From NCBI GenBank assembly GCA_002708905.1, contig PAPM01000020.1:98811-162810 (forward strand): a stretch of 64,000 bases of DNA. Reading direction: 5' to 3'. A model generated the notes under the pieces. It saw only the letters and a list, made by a program, of their open reading frames with translations. It ran no database searches and was not told where the DNA came from. This DNA is from Pseudomonadales bacterium (GTDB lineage Bacteria > Pseudomonadota > Gammaproteobacteria > Pseudomonadales > Ketobacteraceae). Positions 55,187-63,409 of the stretch are shown one piece after another (position 1 is the stretch's first letter; the number at the start of each line of letters is the position of its first letter). The position numbers and the translations under genes are program-made.

Positions 55187-56146
55187 ATGAGCTCAGTGTA
55201 TTCCACCAATCATTCCGAGCAGCGCTTGCTGAAAATGGCTGCCAGCGCCTCCGTATTCACGGCCGTACTGCTGCTGGTGGTGAAGGCGTATGCCTGGTGG
55301 GTTTCCGGCTCAGTGAGTGTGTTGGCCTCGCTGGCCGATTCCATGATTGATGCACTGGCTTCCTGCGTGAATTTTCTGGCGGTGCGCTATGCCCTGCAAC
55401 CGGCGGATGAAGAACATCGTTTTGGTCACGGTAAGGCGGAATCCCTGGCGGGCCTTGGACAATCGCTATTAATAATGGGGTCTGCCATGTACCTGATGGT
55501 GCAGGCGGTGGATCGCATGATGAATCCCCAGCCACTGGAACAGGTTGATGTTGCCGCTGGTGTCATGGTGTTCTCGATCGTGGCAACCTTTTGCCTGGTT
55601 ATGTATCAGCGTTGGGTCATCAGCCAAACCCATTCGGTGGCCATCAAGGCGGATTCACTGCATTACGTTTCTGACTTGCTCACCAACCTGGGCATTGTGG
55701 TTGCGCTGATTTTGAGCCAGTTCGGCTGGAGTCAGGTCGATCCATTACTGGCGATTGCCATTGCGATCTATATTTTCTACACGGCGATTATGATCTGGAA
55801 CGAATCCATTCAGCATTTGTTGGATCGGGAATTGCCGGAAGAGGAGCAGCAGAAAATCCAGGGCATTGCGTTGAGCCATGTGGAAGTATTGGGCGTGCAC
55901 GAATTGCGAACCCGACAATCCGGGCGGGTGAAGATCGTGCAATTGCATTTGGAGCTGGACGGTAACATGCCGCTGTGGCAGGCCCACGATATTTGTGACG
56001 AAGTGGAGCGGGAAATCAAAGACGAATTCCCCACTGCGGATGTTTTATTGCATCAAGATCCCTTCCGGCCGGACCCGGATGCCAAGCCGGTAAGACGATC
56101 CAAACCGATCAGTGCGTTACGAGCTTCAAAATATCCAGCGCGCTGA
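55187..56146 (+). CDS. fieF: Cation diffusion facilitator (FieF/YiiP-like)
   Basis: A 319-residue zinc/iron(II) exporter using proton antiport. The first HxxxD-like site is DSMIDALAS in helix 2 and the second is ADSLHYVSDLLTN in helix 5. RFGHGKAESLAGLGQ is the standard loop. The C-terminal domain (VLGVHELRTRQSGRVKIVQLHLELDG) binds zinc and dimerises. ATG 55187 is preferred over an upstream TTG. The last 38 bp overlap the convergent CBS gene. Confidence 0.93.
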   Translation: MSSVYSTNHSEQRLLKMAASASVFTAVLLLVVKAYAWWVSGSVSVLASLADSMIDALASCVNFLAVRYALQPADEEHRFGHGKAESLAGLGQSLLIMGSAMYLMVQAVDRMMNPQPLEQVDVAAGVMVFSIVATFCLVMYQRWVISQTHSVAIKADSLHYVSDLLTNLGIVVALILSQFGWSQVDPLLAIAIAIYIFYTAIMIWNESIQHLLDRELPEEEQQKIQGIALSHVEVLGVHELRTRQSGRVKIVQLHLELDGNMPLWQAHDICDEVEREIKDEFPTADVLLHQDPFRPDPDAKPVRRSKPISALRASKYPAR

Positions 56147-56618
56147 CGACGCCAACAATACGACTCTCATCACGCACAAACACCCGGTGTATTCCGTTGG
56201 ATACCATTTCCCTGGCAACGTCTTCAATGTTGGTGGTGGATGTGACATCGAACACGCTGGGCGTCATAATGTCCGCTACGGTGGTTGTCTCCATATCGGA
56301 TTCAGACGCATCCTCCAGATAATCCAGCGGTGAATTGAAATCCAGGCTATCGGTATAATAACCGTGCCGGCCGCGGTCGTCTCTCACGTCTTCGCCCATA
56401 CTGGCAAACCGGGTCACATCGGTGACGGAAACCACGCCAACCAAGTGTTCATCATCGTCCAGAACCGGAGCTCCGGTAATACCGTTGCTTACCAAAAACT
56501 GGGCCAGCTCGGCCACAGTCCAGGACTCATGGGCAGCTAACAATGAAGTGCTCATCACATCCTTGGCCAGCACAGAATTTAGGGGTGGGTTTTGACTGGA
56601 ATGGGTTGTATTGGCCAT
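56109..56618 (-). CDS. CBS-domain pair protein
   Basis: A 169-residue protein made mainly of two CBS domains (VLAKDVMSTSLLAAHESWTV and TVADIMTPSVFDVTSTTN), separated by an unusual 40-residue insert around DSLDFNSPLDYLEDASESD. CBS pairs bind adenosine nucleotides and act as energy sensors. ATG at 56618 (MANTTHS) is chosen because the longer frame to 56693 runs through a perfect FNR-type site. That site, and the divergent APH-AAA gene, suggest expression under low oxygen. Its stop lies inside the fieF gene (38-bp convergent overlap). Confidence 0.87.
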   Translation of the reverse strand: MANTTHSSQNPPLNSVLAKDVMSTSLLAAHESWTVAELAQFLVSNGITGAPVLDDDEHLVGVVSVTDVTRFASMGEDVRDDRGRHGYYTDSLDFNSPLDYLEDASESDMETTTVADIMTPSVFDVTSTTNIEDVAREMVSNGIHRVFVRDESRIVGVVSALDILKLVTH

Positions 56619-56679
56619 ATGCTTGTGTAACCTCTTTAGTAGTACGCTTTGATAATGCAACAGTGTTTGGGGCCTCGTG

Positions 56680-56693
56680 TTGATATGTATCAA
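56680..56693. promoter_or_regulatory. FNR/Anr-type binding site
   Basis: TTGATATGTATCAA is a perfect match to the TTGAT-N4-ATCAA consensus. It lies between the divergent CBS gene (start 56618) and APH-AAA gene (start 56738), 45-62 bp from each, where an activator could act on either promoter. Confidence 0.75.
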
Positions 56694-56737
56694 ACACTAC
56701 AACCCCAAACCACCGATCCAGTAAGACAGAGGCCTCT

Positions 56738-58291
56738 ATGCAACAGGACTGGATGAGTTCTATTCAATTTCCCCACGCAACCCACAACATTGAATGGCGT
56801 GAAACCCATATCTCCCAGATTCTGTTAACCGGGGAGTGGGTCTATAAAATCAAGAAGCCGGTGGATTTCGGGTTTCTTGACTTTTCCACCCTGGCTAAGC
56901 GCAAACATTTCTGTGAAGAAGAGCTGCGCTTGAATCAACGCTCCGCGCCGGAGCTTTACGTCTCGGTGGAGGCCTTGTGTCGTGATGATCAGGGCTACAA
57001 TTTTTGTGGCCGTGGAGAGGTGATTGATTATGCGGTCAAAATGAAGCAGTTTGATCCGGAATCGCTACTGCTGAATCGGATGCAGGAAGTATCCGGCCGG
57101 GATGGATTTTTTCAAACGCTCGGTTACACCCTTGCACAATTCCATTCCACCGCGGCGGTTAGTGGCGCCAATGAAGAATTCGGTAACCCGGAGTCCGTGC
57201 GCTTTCCGGTGGAGGAGAACTTTCGTCAGATACTGCCTCATCTATCTGTGCAGACCGATAAAGATCGATTGGAAGGGATAACAGCCTGGAGTCAGGGGAA
57301 AAGCGAAAAGCTGACACCTGTGTTTGTAACACGTAAGCAACAGGGTATGGTGCGGGAATGCCACGGTGATCTGCATTTGGCAAACATAGCCTTGATCCAT
57401 GACAAGCCGGTGATGTTCGACTGCATCGAATTCAATGAACGCTTTCGCTGGATCGATGTGGCCAGTGATCTTGCTTTCTTGTTAATGGATATGGAGTTCC
57501 ATGGCTATTCCCTGCAAGCGAATATTTTACTGAACAGCTACCTGGAATATTCCGGTGACTACGAGCTGTTAAAGGTTCTGACATACTACAAGGTGTATCG
57601 GGCTTTGGTGCGGGCCAAAGTGGCGGTGCTGAGAATGGAGCAGGCGCAAGGGGATGAAGCTGAGGCACTACTACAGCAATTTCGTCAGCATCTATCTTAT
57701 GCAGAAAGGTCATTTCAATCCTCACAGAAATACCTGGCCATCACCTGCGGCGTATCCGGCTCGGGTAAAAGCACTTTGGCCAGAAAACTGGCTGCGCAAA
57801 GTGGGGCAGTTCACCTGCGCTCCGATGTGATAAGAAAGCAGATTGCTGGACTCAAACCGCTGGAAAGCAGTGTGGATCTTGATCCGGATAATCCTGATGC
57901 GCTTTATTCCAAAGCTTATACCGTTAAAACCTTCGACCATTTGCAAACGTTAGCAGAAACGATTTTATCAATGGGCTATCCCGTCATAGTGGATGCTACT
58001 TTTTTGAAGGCGCTTGCACGGACACCGTTTCAAATGCTGGCTGAAAAACTGGGAGTACCGTTCAAGATCCTGTACATGAATGTTCCTGAACCAACGTTGG
58101 TTGAACGGATATTACAGCGCCAGAGTAACAGTCAGGATGCATCGGAAGCGGGAGTTGAGGTTATGAAACAACAATTATTGGATTGGGAGCCGTTTTTGGA
58201 AGGGGAGAAGCATGTTGTGGTTCGGGTGGGGGAAGATCTGCCACCAATCTCATCCCTTCACCAGCGGCCAACCGATCATCAACACACTTAA
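56738..58291 (+). CDS. APH-like kinase fused to AAA/zeta-toxin-type P-loop domain
   Basis: A 517-residue two-domain protein. Residues about 1-325 form an aminoglycoside-phosphotransferase-like kinase with the catalytic loop CHGDLHLANIAL and a later Asp in FDCIEFNE. Residues about 330-517 carry Walker A TCGVSGSGKSTLARKLA and resemble small-molecule kinases such as gluconate or adenylylsulfate kinase. These fusions are widespread in Proteobacteria, but their substrate is unknown. The FNR-type box just upstream suggests oxygen control. AGAGG precedes the ATG. The 3' end overlaps the convergent SLC13 gene by 42 bp. Confidence 0.88.
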   Translation: MQQDWMSSIQFPHATHNIEWRETHISQILLTGEWVYKIKKPVDFGFLDFSTLAKRKHFCEEELRLNQRSAPELYVSVEALCRDDQGYNFCGRGEVIDYAVKMKQFDPESLLLNRMQEVSGRDGFFQTLGYTLAQFHSTAAVSGANEEFGNPESVRFPVEENFRQILPHLSVQTDKDRLEGITAWSQGKSEKLTPVFVTRKQQGMVRECHGDLHLANIALIHDKPVMFDCIEFNERFRWIDVASDLAFLLMDMEFHGYSLQANILLNSYLEYSGDYELLKVLTYYKVYRALVRAKVAVLRMEQAQGDEAEALLQQFRQHLSYAERSFQSSQKYLAITCGVSGSGKSTLARKLAAQSGAVHLRSDVIRKQIAGLKPLESSVDLDPDNPDALYSKAYTVKTFDHLQTLAETILSMGYPVIVDATFLKALARTPFQMLAEKLGVPFKILYMNVPEPTLVERILQRQSNSQDASEAGVEVMKQQLLDWEPFLEGEKHVVVRVGEDLPPISSLHQRPTDHQHT

Positions 58292-60028
58292 AGTGATGAT
58301 GCCGACAAACACATTCATTGGTAAACCCACTTTCAGAAAATCACTGAACCGATAGCCGCCCGGGCCATAGACCATCAGGTTGGTCTGATAACCCAGAGGT
58401 GTGGCAAAGCTGGCCGATGCGGCCATCATAATGGCAAACACAAAGGGTTCATTATGGAGCCCAGCTTTGCCTGTCATCTCAAGCACGATGGGCAGTATCA
58501 ATACGGCTGCTGCGTTGTTGGTGATCGTCTCGGTGAGCAGGGAAACCACTACATAGGTGAGGATCAACATGAGCCAGGGCATGCCACCACTAAGATCAAT
58601 GATCGAACCGGCAATAGACTGTGCTACCCCGGTTTTCTGCAATGCAGCCCCCAGGGCAAAGGAAGCAGCGATAGTGATGATCACCGTTAAATCCAGGCTT
58701 TTCTCCGCCTGACTGACGGAGCAGCAACCGGTGATGATCATCAATCCCGCCCCGATCAATGAGGCATTCAGCATGGATATCACCCCGAACCCTGCTGCTG
58801 CCACAACGCTAACCAGAATTACCCAGGCCAACCAGGCCCGGTCGTGGCGTGGCGCCTGGGAATCCAGGTCATTGATCAGCAGAAAATCCTTGTTGTAGCG
58901 CTGCCGGGTGACAAATGCCGGTCTGGCCTCCAACAACAAGGTGTCACCGGCTTCCAAACGAATGGTGCCGAGGTTGCCTTTAACTCGTTCCCCATTGCGG
59001 GCAACCGCCAACACCACCGCACCATAGCGGTCACGAAATTTGGCATCGCGAATATTTTTTCCCAACGCTGCGCAGTGGGGTGATACAACCGCTTCCACCA
59101 GGCGCCGTTCTGCGCGATTCTTGTTTAAAGTGTCGGAATGCCCGTTTTCCGATGAAGGAATAATGCCACTGATGCGCAGAAGATCGGAGATGGCCTGGGT
59201 ATCCCCGGCGAACACCAGTCGATCCCCACCGTGTAAAATTTCTTCTGAAGGCACGGCGGTCACAATAGCTCCCTGGCGTTCCACCTCTACAAGATAAACC
59301 CGTTCCAGATGGCGAAGACCAGCCTGGGCTACGGTTTTGCCCACCAGAGGACCGCTCGGATCTACCGTCACTTCAAGGGTGAATTCCCGCAGGTTACCAA
59401 AAGCCTGTTTATCGCTGCGGTCCGGCAGCCAGCGCGGAAAGAAAACCCAGATAAAAACCATGCCCGCCAACGCCACCGGAATCCCAACGGCCGCAATGGA
59501 AAACAGTGAAAAGCCATCTTCCCCTGTCAATGTCTGGTATTGACCGTTGACCACCAGGTTGGTGCTGGTGCCGATCAGCGTCAGGGTTCCGCCCAGAATC
59601 GCGGAATAGCTTAACGGGATCATCAGTTTGGAGGGCGGTATGCGAATTTTTCGCGACCAGGCATGGATGGCAGGGATCATAGTGGCCACCACCGGCGTGT
59701 TGTTGAGAAATCCGCTTAGCAGGATAACCGGCCCGAATATGCGTCCCAACGCAGAGCGAATAGATGTGGGCTGCCCCAACACCTTGTTCACCAGCAAGTC
59801 GATTCCACCAGAACCATGTATCCCGGCTGCCACCACGAACATGGCCGCCACGGTGATCAGCCCGGAATTGGCGAAGCCTGCCAGAGCTTCAGTACCCGAC
59901 AGGATACCAAGCGAACTGAGAATAGTGAGCACCGCCATCATCACCAGATGCGGGCCAATACGGGTAAAGGTTAAAACCCCCAGAGCCCCAATCGTCAGGG
60001 CCAACGACAACCAACCTTGCCACTCCAC
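58250..60028 (-). CDS. SLC13-family sodium/anion transporter with two TrkA-C domains
   Basis: A 592-residue transporter with membrane helices at both ends and two RCK-C (TrkA-C) domains in the middle (about 205-290 and 295-380). Typical DASS motifs are FLNNTPVVATMIPAIHAWS, LIGTSTNLVVNGQYQ, TETITNNAAAVLILPIVLE and SFATPLGYQTNLMVYGPGGY. Substrates in the family include sulfate, dicarboxylates and other anions; this form is often annotated as a sulfate carrier. The start is GTG at 60028, supported by AAGG about 10 nt upstream. Its stop lies inside the APH-AAA gene. Confidence 0.92.
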   Translation of the reverse strand: MEWQGWLSLALTIGALGVLTFTRIGPHLVMMAVLTILSSLGILSGTEALAGFANSGLITVAAMFVVAAGIHGSGGIDLLVNKVLGQPTSIRSALGRIFGPVILLSGFLNNTPVVATMIPAIHAWSRKIRIPPSKLMIPLSYSAILGGTLTLIGTSTNLVVNGQYQTLTGEDGFSLFSIAAVGIPVALAGMVFIWVFFPRWLPDRSDKQAFGNLREFTLEVTVDPSGPLVGKTVAQAGLRHLERVYLVEVERQGAIVTAVPSEEILHGGDRLVFAGDTQAISDLLRISGIIPSSENGHSDTLNKNRAERRLVEAVVSPHCAALGKNIRDAKFRDRYGAVVLAVARNGERVKGNLGTIRLEAGDTLLLEARPAFVTRQRYNKDFLLINDLDSQAPRHDRAWLAWVILVSVVAAAGFGVISMLNASLIGAGLMIITGCCSVSQAEKSLDLTVIITIAASFALGAALQKTGVAQSIAGSIIDLSGGMPWLMLILTYVVVSLLTETITNNAAAVLILPIVLEMTGKAGLHNEPFVFAIMMAASASFATPLGYQTNLMVYGPGGYRFSDFLKVGLPMNVFVGIITLSVLMIGWPLVKG

Positions 60029-60452
60029 GTTTATATGCCTTCTACTACTTAATAGGCGAGGATTCTATGTTCGGAAATTCACGTAACCAAAGAATATAAA
60101 TTCATAAACTTATTGCTAAAATAGGATCGCATTCAGTTCGCAGCCAATTCATCGAATGGGTGGAAGCATGCTGACTATCTGATGGAGAGTACGATACCTC
60201 ATTAACCTACCACACAGTGCATGGGGGACACATTGTCGACCTGTTCAGAAAAGCTTGTGAACGGGCCTCAAATCACCACTCTTTTTTTACTCATAGTGCT
60301 TGGAGTGTGATTAATTCTGCTATTAATCAAGCAGGGTACTCTGGAGTTATGCAATCACCCAATACCATATCGTATACCTTCTAGTATTGGACATAATATA
60401 AACCTGTTCCAGCCGTGTGTAATACGATCGAAAACCTGCTGTAATATACCTT
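60029..60452. other. Intergenic region of about 420 bp before the SRAP gene
   Basis: Between the start of the SLC13 gene and the ATG of the SRAP gene. AT-richer than the flanking genes. No coding frame, no strong hairpin and no LexA box matching CTG-N10-CAG was found. The promoters of both divergent genes should lie here, with a possible TATAAA -10 element around 60403. Confidence 0.5.
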
Positions 60453-61106
60453 ATGTGCAATCGATACGTTCCACCCGACGAAGCTGAGATAGAACGGTTT
60501 TGGCATGTTGGGCGCTCAAGTCCTGGACCATTCTATCGTAGTGAAATTTTCCCGCGATCACTTGGGCCATTCATTCGTTCCAGGAACGGCAACCGAGAAT
60601 TGGTCGTGGGTCAATGGGGGTTGATACCTTATTTTGCGAAATCTCCCACTTTGAAATACATCACCAATAATGCCCGTTCTGAGGAAATAGCAGACAAAGC
60701 CAGCTATCGGACAGCCTGGAAACATGGGCAGCGTTGCATTATTCCAGCAGCGTCCTTTGACGAACCCTGCTGGGAAACCGGCAAAAACGTCTGGTGGCGC
60801 TTTCGACGACGCGATGGTAATCCTTGGGGCTTGGCCGGCTTGTGGAACACTTGGATCGATAAGACCACAGGTGAATTGTTTGAGAGCTATACGATGCTGA
60901 CGATCAACGCCGATCATCACCCAATCATGAACCGTATGCACAAACCGGATCCTGCTTATGGACCGGATGATCAAGACAAGCGATCAGTGGTGTCCATCGA
61001 GCTCGAGGATATCGATACCTGGTTAACCGGCAGCAATGAAGAGGCGTCGCAACTGATCAGGTTACCAAGTGTGGATTGCATTTCAGCAGCGCCATCAACT
61101 TCCTAG
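60453..61106 (+). CDS. SRAP (YedK/HMCES) abasic-site shield protein
   Basis: A 217-residue SOS-response-associated peptidase family protein. Cys2 (MCNRY) is the residue that crosslinks to abasic sites in single-stranded DNA. Other active-site marks are NNARSEEI (Asn), IIPAASFDEP (Glu) and DHHPIMNRMH (His). The C-terminus is modified: after NRMH the usual RMPVIL is replaced by a Pro/Asp-rich loop. It protects replication forks from abasic lesions. No LexA box was recognised upstream. It stands at the edge of the accessory region. Confidence 0.88.
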   Translation: MCNRYVPPDEAEIERFWHVGRSSPGPFYRSEIFPRSLGPFIRSRNGNRELVVGQWGLIPYFAKSPTLKYITNNARSEEIADKASYRTAWKHGQRCIIPAASFDEPCWETGKNVWWRFRRRDGNPWGLAGLWNTWIDKTTGELFESYTMLTINADHHPIMNRMHKPDPAYGPDDQDKRSVVSIELEDIDTWLTGSNEEASQLIRLPSVDCISAAPSTS

Positions 61107-61140
61107 TCGCAATATTATGTTAAAAAGGGAATGGCTACAG

Positions 61141-61157
61141 CCCGCGGTTGGCGCGGG
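61141..61157. terminator. GC-rich hairpin after the SRAP gene
   Basis: CCCGCG-GTTGG-CGCGGG is a perfect 6-bp GC stem with a 5-nt loop, 35 bp after the SRAP stop. No T-run follows, so termination is uncertain. Confidence 0.4.
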
Positions 61158-61307
61158 GTCTGAGTTCACATAAAAAACATTATCCCGAACTGGAGTGTTG
61201 GTGATATTTTGATCTGGCTCTTGGCAGGGAGGCAGATCATACATTGACGCGTAAAACGATAGTGTTGGTAGCAAGCTAAATATTGTATGTGTCAAAGGCT
61301 CCTTTTA

Positions 61308-61663
61308 TTACATTTCGCCCCGCTCGTACTTTTCTCCCAGCGTTTTCCATAGATCCAGCAAACCATATTCGTACAACAGCTCGTAGTCGAGGCTGAGGCT
61401 GGTCGGCTCATAGTACTCAGGAACTACGTCTTCGCCGCTGCCGTATCTAGACCAGTTAGTTATTTCGTAGCCTTTTGTCCTGCTGCCAATAGACAGCATT
61501 TCCCCGTCTACGTCTGGAGCCCACCGTCAGTGGGAGGCTTTATGAATTCTTCCAAGGCTTTTGGAAACCAAGAGAGGACTCTTAAAGGGAAGTCTTTTTG
61601 CCGGCAGATGTATTTTTCCTGTCCTGAAATTTCAGTCACGTATGTGATTAAGAGGTATGTGCA
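61308..61663 (-). pseudogene. Frameshifted homologue of the gene at 62875-63387
   Basis: The minus strand encodes two pieces in different frames. The upstream piece reads SWFPKALEEFIKPPTDGGL and then a stop. The downstream piece continues PDVDGEMLSIGS... and ends YEYGLLDLWKTLGEKYERGE. Both align in order with the intact protein at 62875-63387 (KWIVNTLENKFLKLSHDGGL, VDGEKLG, FEYGFFDILKKISEKIEKD). Adding one C near 61526 restores one frame. No proper start remains; an in-frame stop at 61664 cuts off the N-terminus. It is a decayed copy of a putative immunity-type gene. Confidence 0.75.
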
Positions 61664-61829
61664 TTAGTAACCAACTTAAGACCTATTGAGAGCCAGTCCG
61701 CTGGAAGCCAATCAGCTACCCTCGCACTGGCCATTCAAATTGCATGTACACCTACTCCATTTGGCCGTATTCGGGCAATCGGCCGATGGAGTAAGCTGTT
61801 CTCCATCGCTCATTACACTGCTACCTGCT

Positions 61830-62231
61830 ATGAAACTGAACAATTCCGATCTACTGAACCTATCGCTGGAACAGATAGCCTCCGCCATTGGTGATCCCAC
61901 CGAACCGGTATTTACCCTGCTCTACCAACGTCATCCGGAACTGGCTGCCTTCAGCCGGGAGGACACCAGTTGGCAGCATTATATGATTCAGGAAATTCTG
62001 CAGAACCTGATGGAGATGGCCGAGAATCCTGATACCGCATTAGCCATCATCCGAGATATGACCCTGCATCACCAGATGATTGGCCTGGAAGCGGACACTT
62101 TCAAAGGTATGTATAGGACGTTACATGATGTGGTGGTACAACACCTGTCCGGGCCCCATCGTGAGGACATGACCGCCCTGTGGGAAGACTCGGTACAGCG
62201 CATTTGTCGGAGCGTGGATTCAGCGTTTTAG
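61830..62231 (+). CDS. Globin-like protein, small
   Basis: A 133-residue all-helical protein. YQRHPELAAF and the segment IRDMTLHHQMIGLEADTFKGMY resemble the E- and F-helix regions of bacterial globins, with His81 as candidate proximal haem ligand four residues before Gly85. HDVVVQHLSGPHREDMTALWEDSVQRI fits the G/H helices. Haem binding is inferred. ATG at 61830 gives a normal single-domain length; the frame is open to 61686, but that part has no globin features. No good ribosome-binding site is visible. Role unknown; oxygen or NO sensing or handling are options. Confidence 0.6.
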   Translation: MKLNNSDLLNLSLEQIASAIGDPTEPVFTLLYQRHPELAAFSREDTSWQHYMIQEILQNLMEMAENPDTALAIIRDMTLHHQMIGLEADTFKGMYRTLHDVVVQHLSGPHREDMTALWEDSVQRICRSVDSAF

Positions 62232-62303
62232 ATTCATTCACTTGGATGGCGACAACCTCATAGGAGGTCAGAATAGCCGCCGTGTTATCACTGAGCTGTT
62301 TAT

Positions 62304-62338
62304 TAACAATATGGGGGCTTAATGCCCCCATATTGTTA
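62304..62338. terminator. Perfect 15-bp hairpin after the globin-like gene
   Basis: The arms 62304-62318 and 62324-62338 (TAACAATATGGGGGC and its complement) enclose the loop TTAAT, 72 bp past the globin stop. The GC-rich top with an AT-rich base gives T-rich ends in both directions, consistent with a bidirectional intrinsic terminator. Confidence 0.7.
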
Positions 62339-62635
62339 GAGCGAACTCAGCCACTTTCGTTGCATAACGAGGCTGTAGAAAAACTCCGACCTCTAATAAT
62401 TTCTGATTAACTACGCGTTCCTACGTGAATAATTCGAATTTTCTAAGCCCAAAGCACAAGAATATTTACGTAGCTGGTTCCGCGTGCATTGGATTGTATG
62501 GTCCAATTCCCCTTGTTATGCGCTTAATTAATGTGACTGTAAAGTTATACATAGAAGGCATACTCAACTCCAGTCGTTTACAACTAGGACACGCTGCAAC
62601 TTCGGATTGTAAAAGAACATCATGTCAGAGTTAAA

Positions 62636-62713
62636 TTGTAGTAATCCAGACTTGATCTGACAGTTACCGGTTTTTCAGAAGGTGTCTGTCAGGTCAAGTC
62701 TGGATTACTACAA
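62636..62713. repeat. MITE-like palindromic element, 28-bp terminal repeats
   Basis: The arms 62636-62663 and 62686-62713 match in inverted orientation at 27 of 28 positions. The outer ends read TTGTAGTAATCCAGAC, and the loop is 22 bp. Long terminal repeats with almost nothing between them suggest an insertion sequence with its transposase deleted, or a MITE. No clear target-site duplication is seen next to the ends. Confidence 0.7.
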
Positions 62714-62874
62714 ATAGTTTGTCTCGCCCTGATGTGTTGTCCAGACACTCACCGAGTTTAATTGTTCCAGCAGGTAACTGGTCGTGCTGTTTGATGTCCG
62801 GTAGAGACCTCAAAATCGAATAGGGTGGTTTTACATCAAACATAAGGACCCAATTAATAAACAATGAACTAAAT

Positions 62875-63387
62875 CTAAATCTGGTCCTTCTCAATCTTCT
62901 CGGAGATTTTTTTTAAAATGTCAAAAAAACCATATTCAAAGAGGAAGGATTCTGTAAAACTCATTTTTTTGGAAGTGTCCCATTCGCTTTTGCGTGAGTG
63001 GGTGTAAATCGTGTAACCAGCTTCTCTGTTGTCATCTGTGCCTAAGCCCATTGCTCTACTAATACCAAGCTTCTCACCATCCACTATTTCTTCAAAATGG
63101 CGTACATCGGCCGGTAGTCCTCCGTCATGGGAGAGCTTGAGAAACTTGTTTTCTAGTGTGTTCACAATCCACTTAATACCAGCTTTGGGGAGCTCTAATT
63201 GGTGAGTTAGCCACTCGCTTTTTCCTGTTTCTGGGTAGGTGTGCATTTTTGCTGAAGCAATAATCGAGTAGTTTACGTCGATCAATACATAGAATGTTCG
63301 GTCCTGATTGTTTGGATCAACTATTGATGCAATTACTTTTGGGTTTTGGCTGATAGAGAATGGATTTATTTCATCAAAAGCCTGCAT
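62875..63387 (-). CDS. vgrG-linked protein, candidate immunity protein
   Basis: A 170-residue cytosolic protein with no signal peptide or membrane helix. It starts MQAFDEINPFSISQNPKVIA and ends FEYGFFDILKKISEKIEKDQI. Composition is Lys/Glu/Ile-rich and the DNA is AT-richer than the rest of the window, a sign of recent acquisition. A frameshifted homologue lies at 61308-61663. It follows the small gene at 63410 by 22 bp, two genes downstream of vgrG. That placement and the presence of decayed copies are typical of type VI immunity genes. No known family was recognised. Confidence 0.65.
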   Translation of the reverse strand: MQAFDEINPFSISQNPKVIASIVDPNNQDRTFYVLIDVNYSIIASAKMHTYPETGKSEWLTHQLELPKAGIKWIVNTLENKFLKLSHDGGLPADVRHFEEIVDGEKLGISRAMGLGTDDNREAGYTIYTHSRKSEWDTSKKMSFTESFLFEYGFFDILKKISEKIEKDQI

Positions 63388-63409
63388 TCTATAATTCTCT
63401 TCTTGCTGA

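Larger units (their letters stand above)
62232..62874. other. AT-rich non-coding region with palindromes
   Basis: About 640 bp between the globin-like gene and the vgrG-linked gene. It holds a perfect 15-bp hairpin (62304-62338), widely spaced arms resembling an integron attC (62362-62372 and 62511-62521), and a 78-bp inverted repeat (62636-62713). Short open frames at 62425-62634 (+) and 62694-62894 (-) have no ribosome-binding site or recognisable product. Confidence 0.6.

Noticed and set aside
60380..60452. LexA box before the SRAP gene
   Set aside because: Several CTGT and CTGC sequences occur, but none has the paired ACAG arm at the correct spacing.
62425..62634. 69-residue plus-strand frame in the palindrome-rich region
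   Set aside because: GTG start without a ribosome-binding site, no family and no neighbour support; the attC-like arm runs through it.
62694..62894. 66-residue minus-strand frame ending in the inverted repeat
   Set aside because: It overlaps the end of the candidate immunity gene and terminates within the MITE-like arm. It might be a fragment of a lost gene, but nothing supports it as functional.
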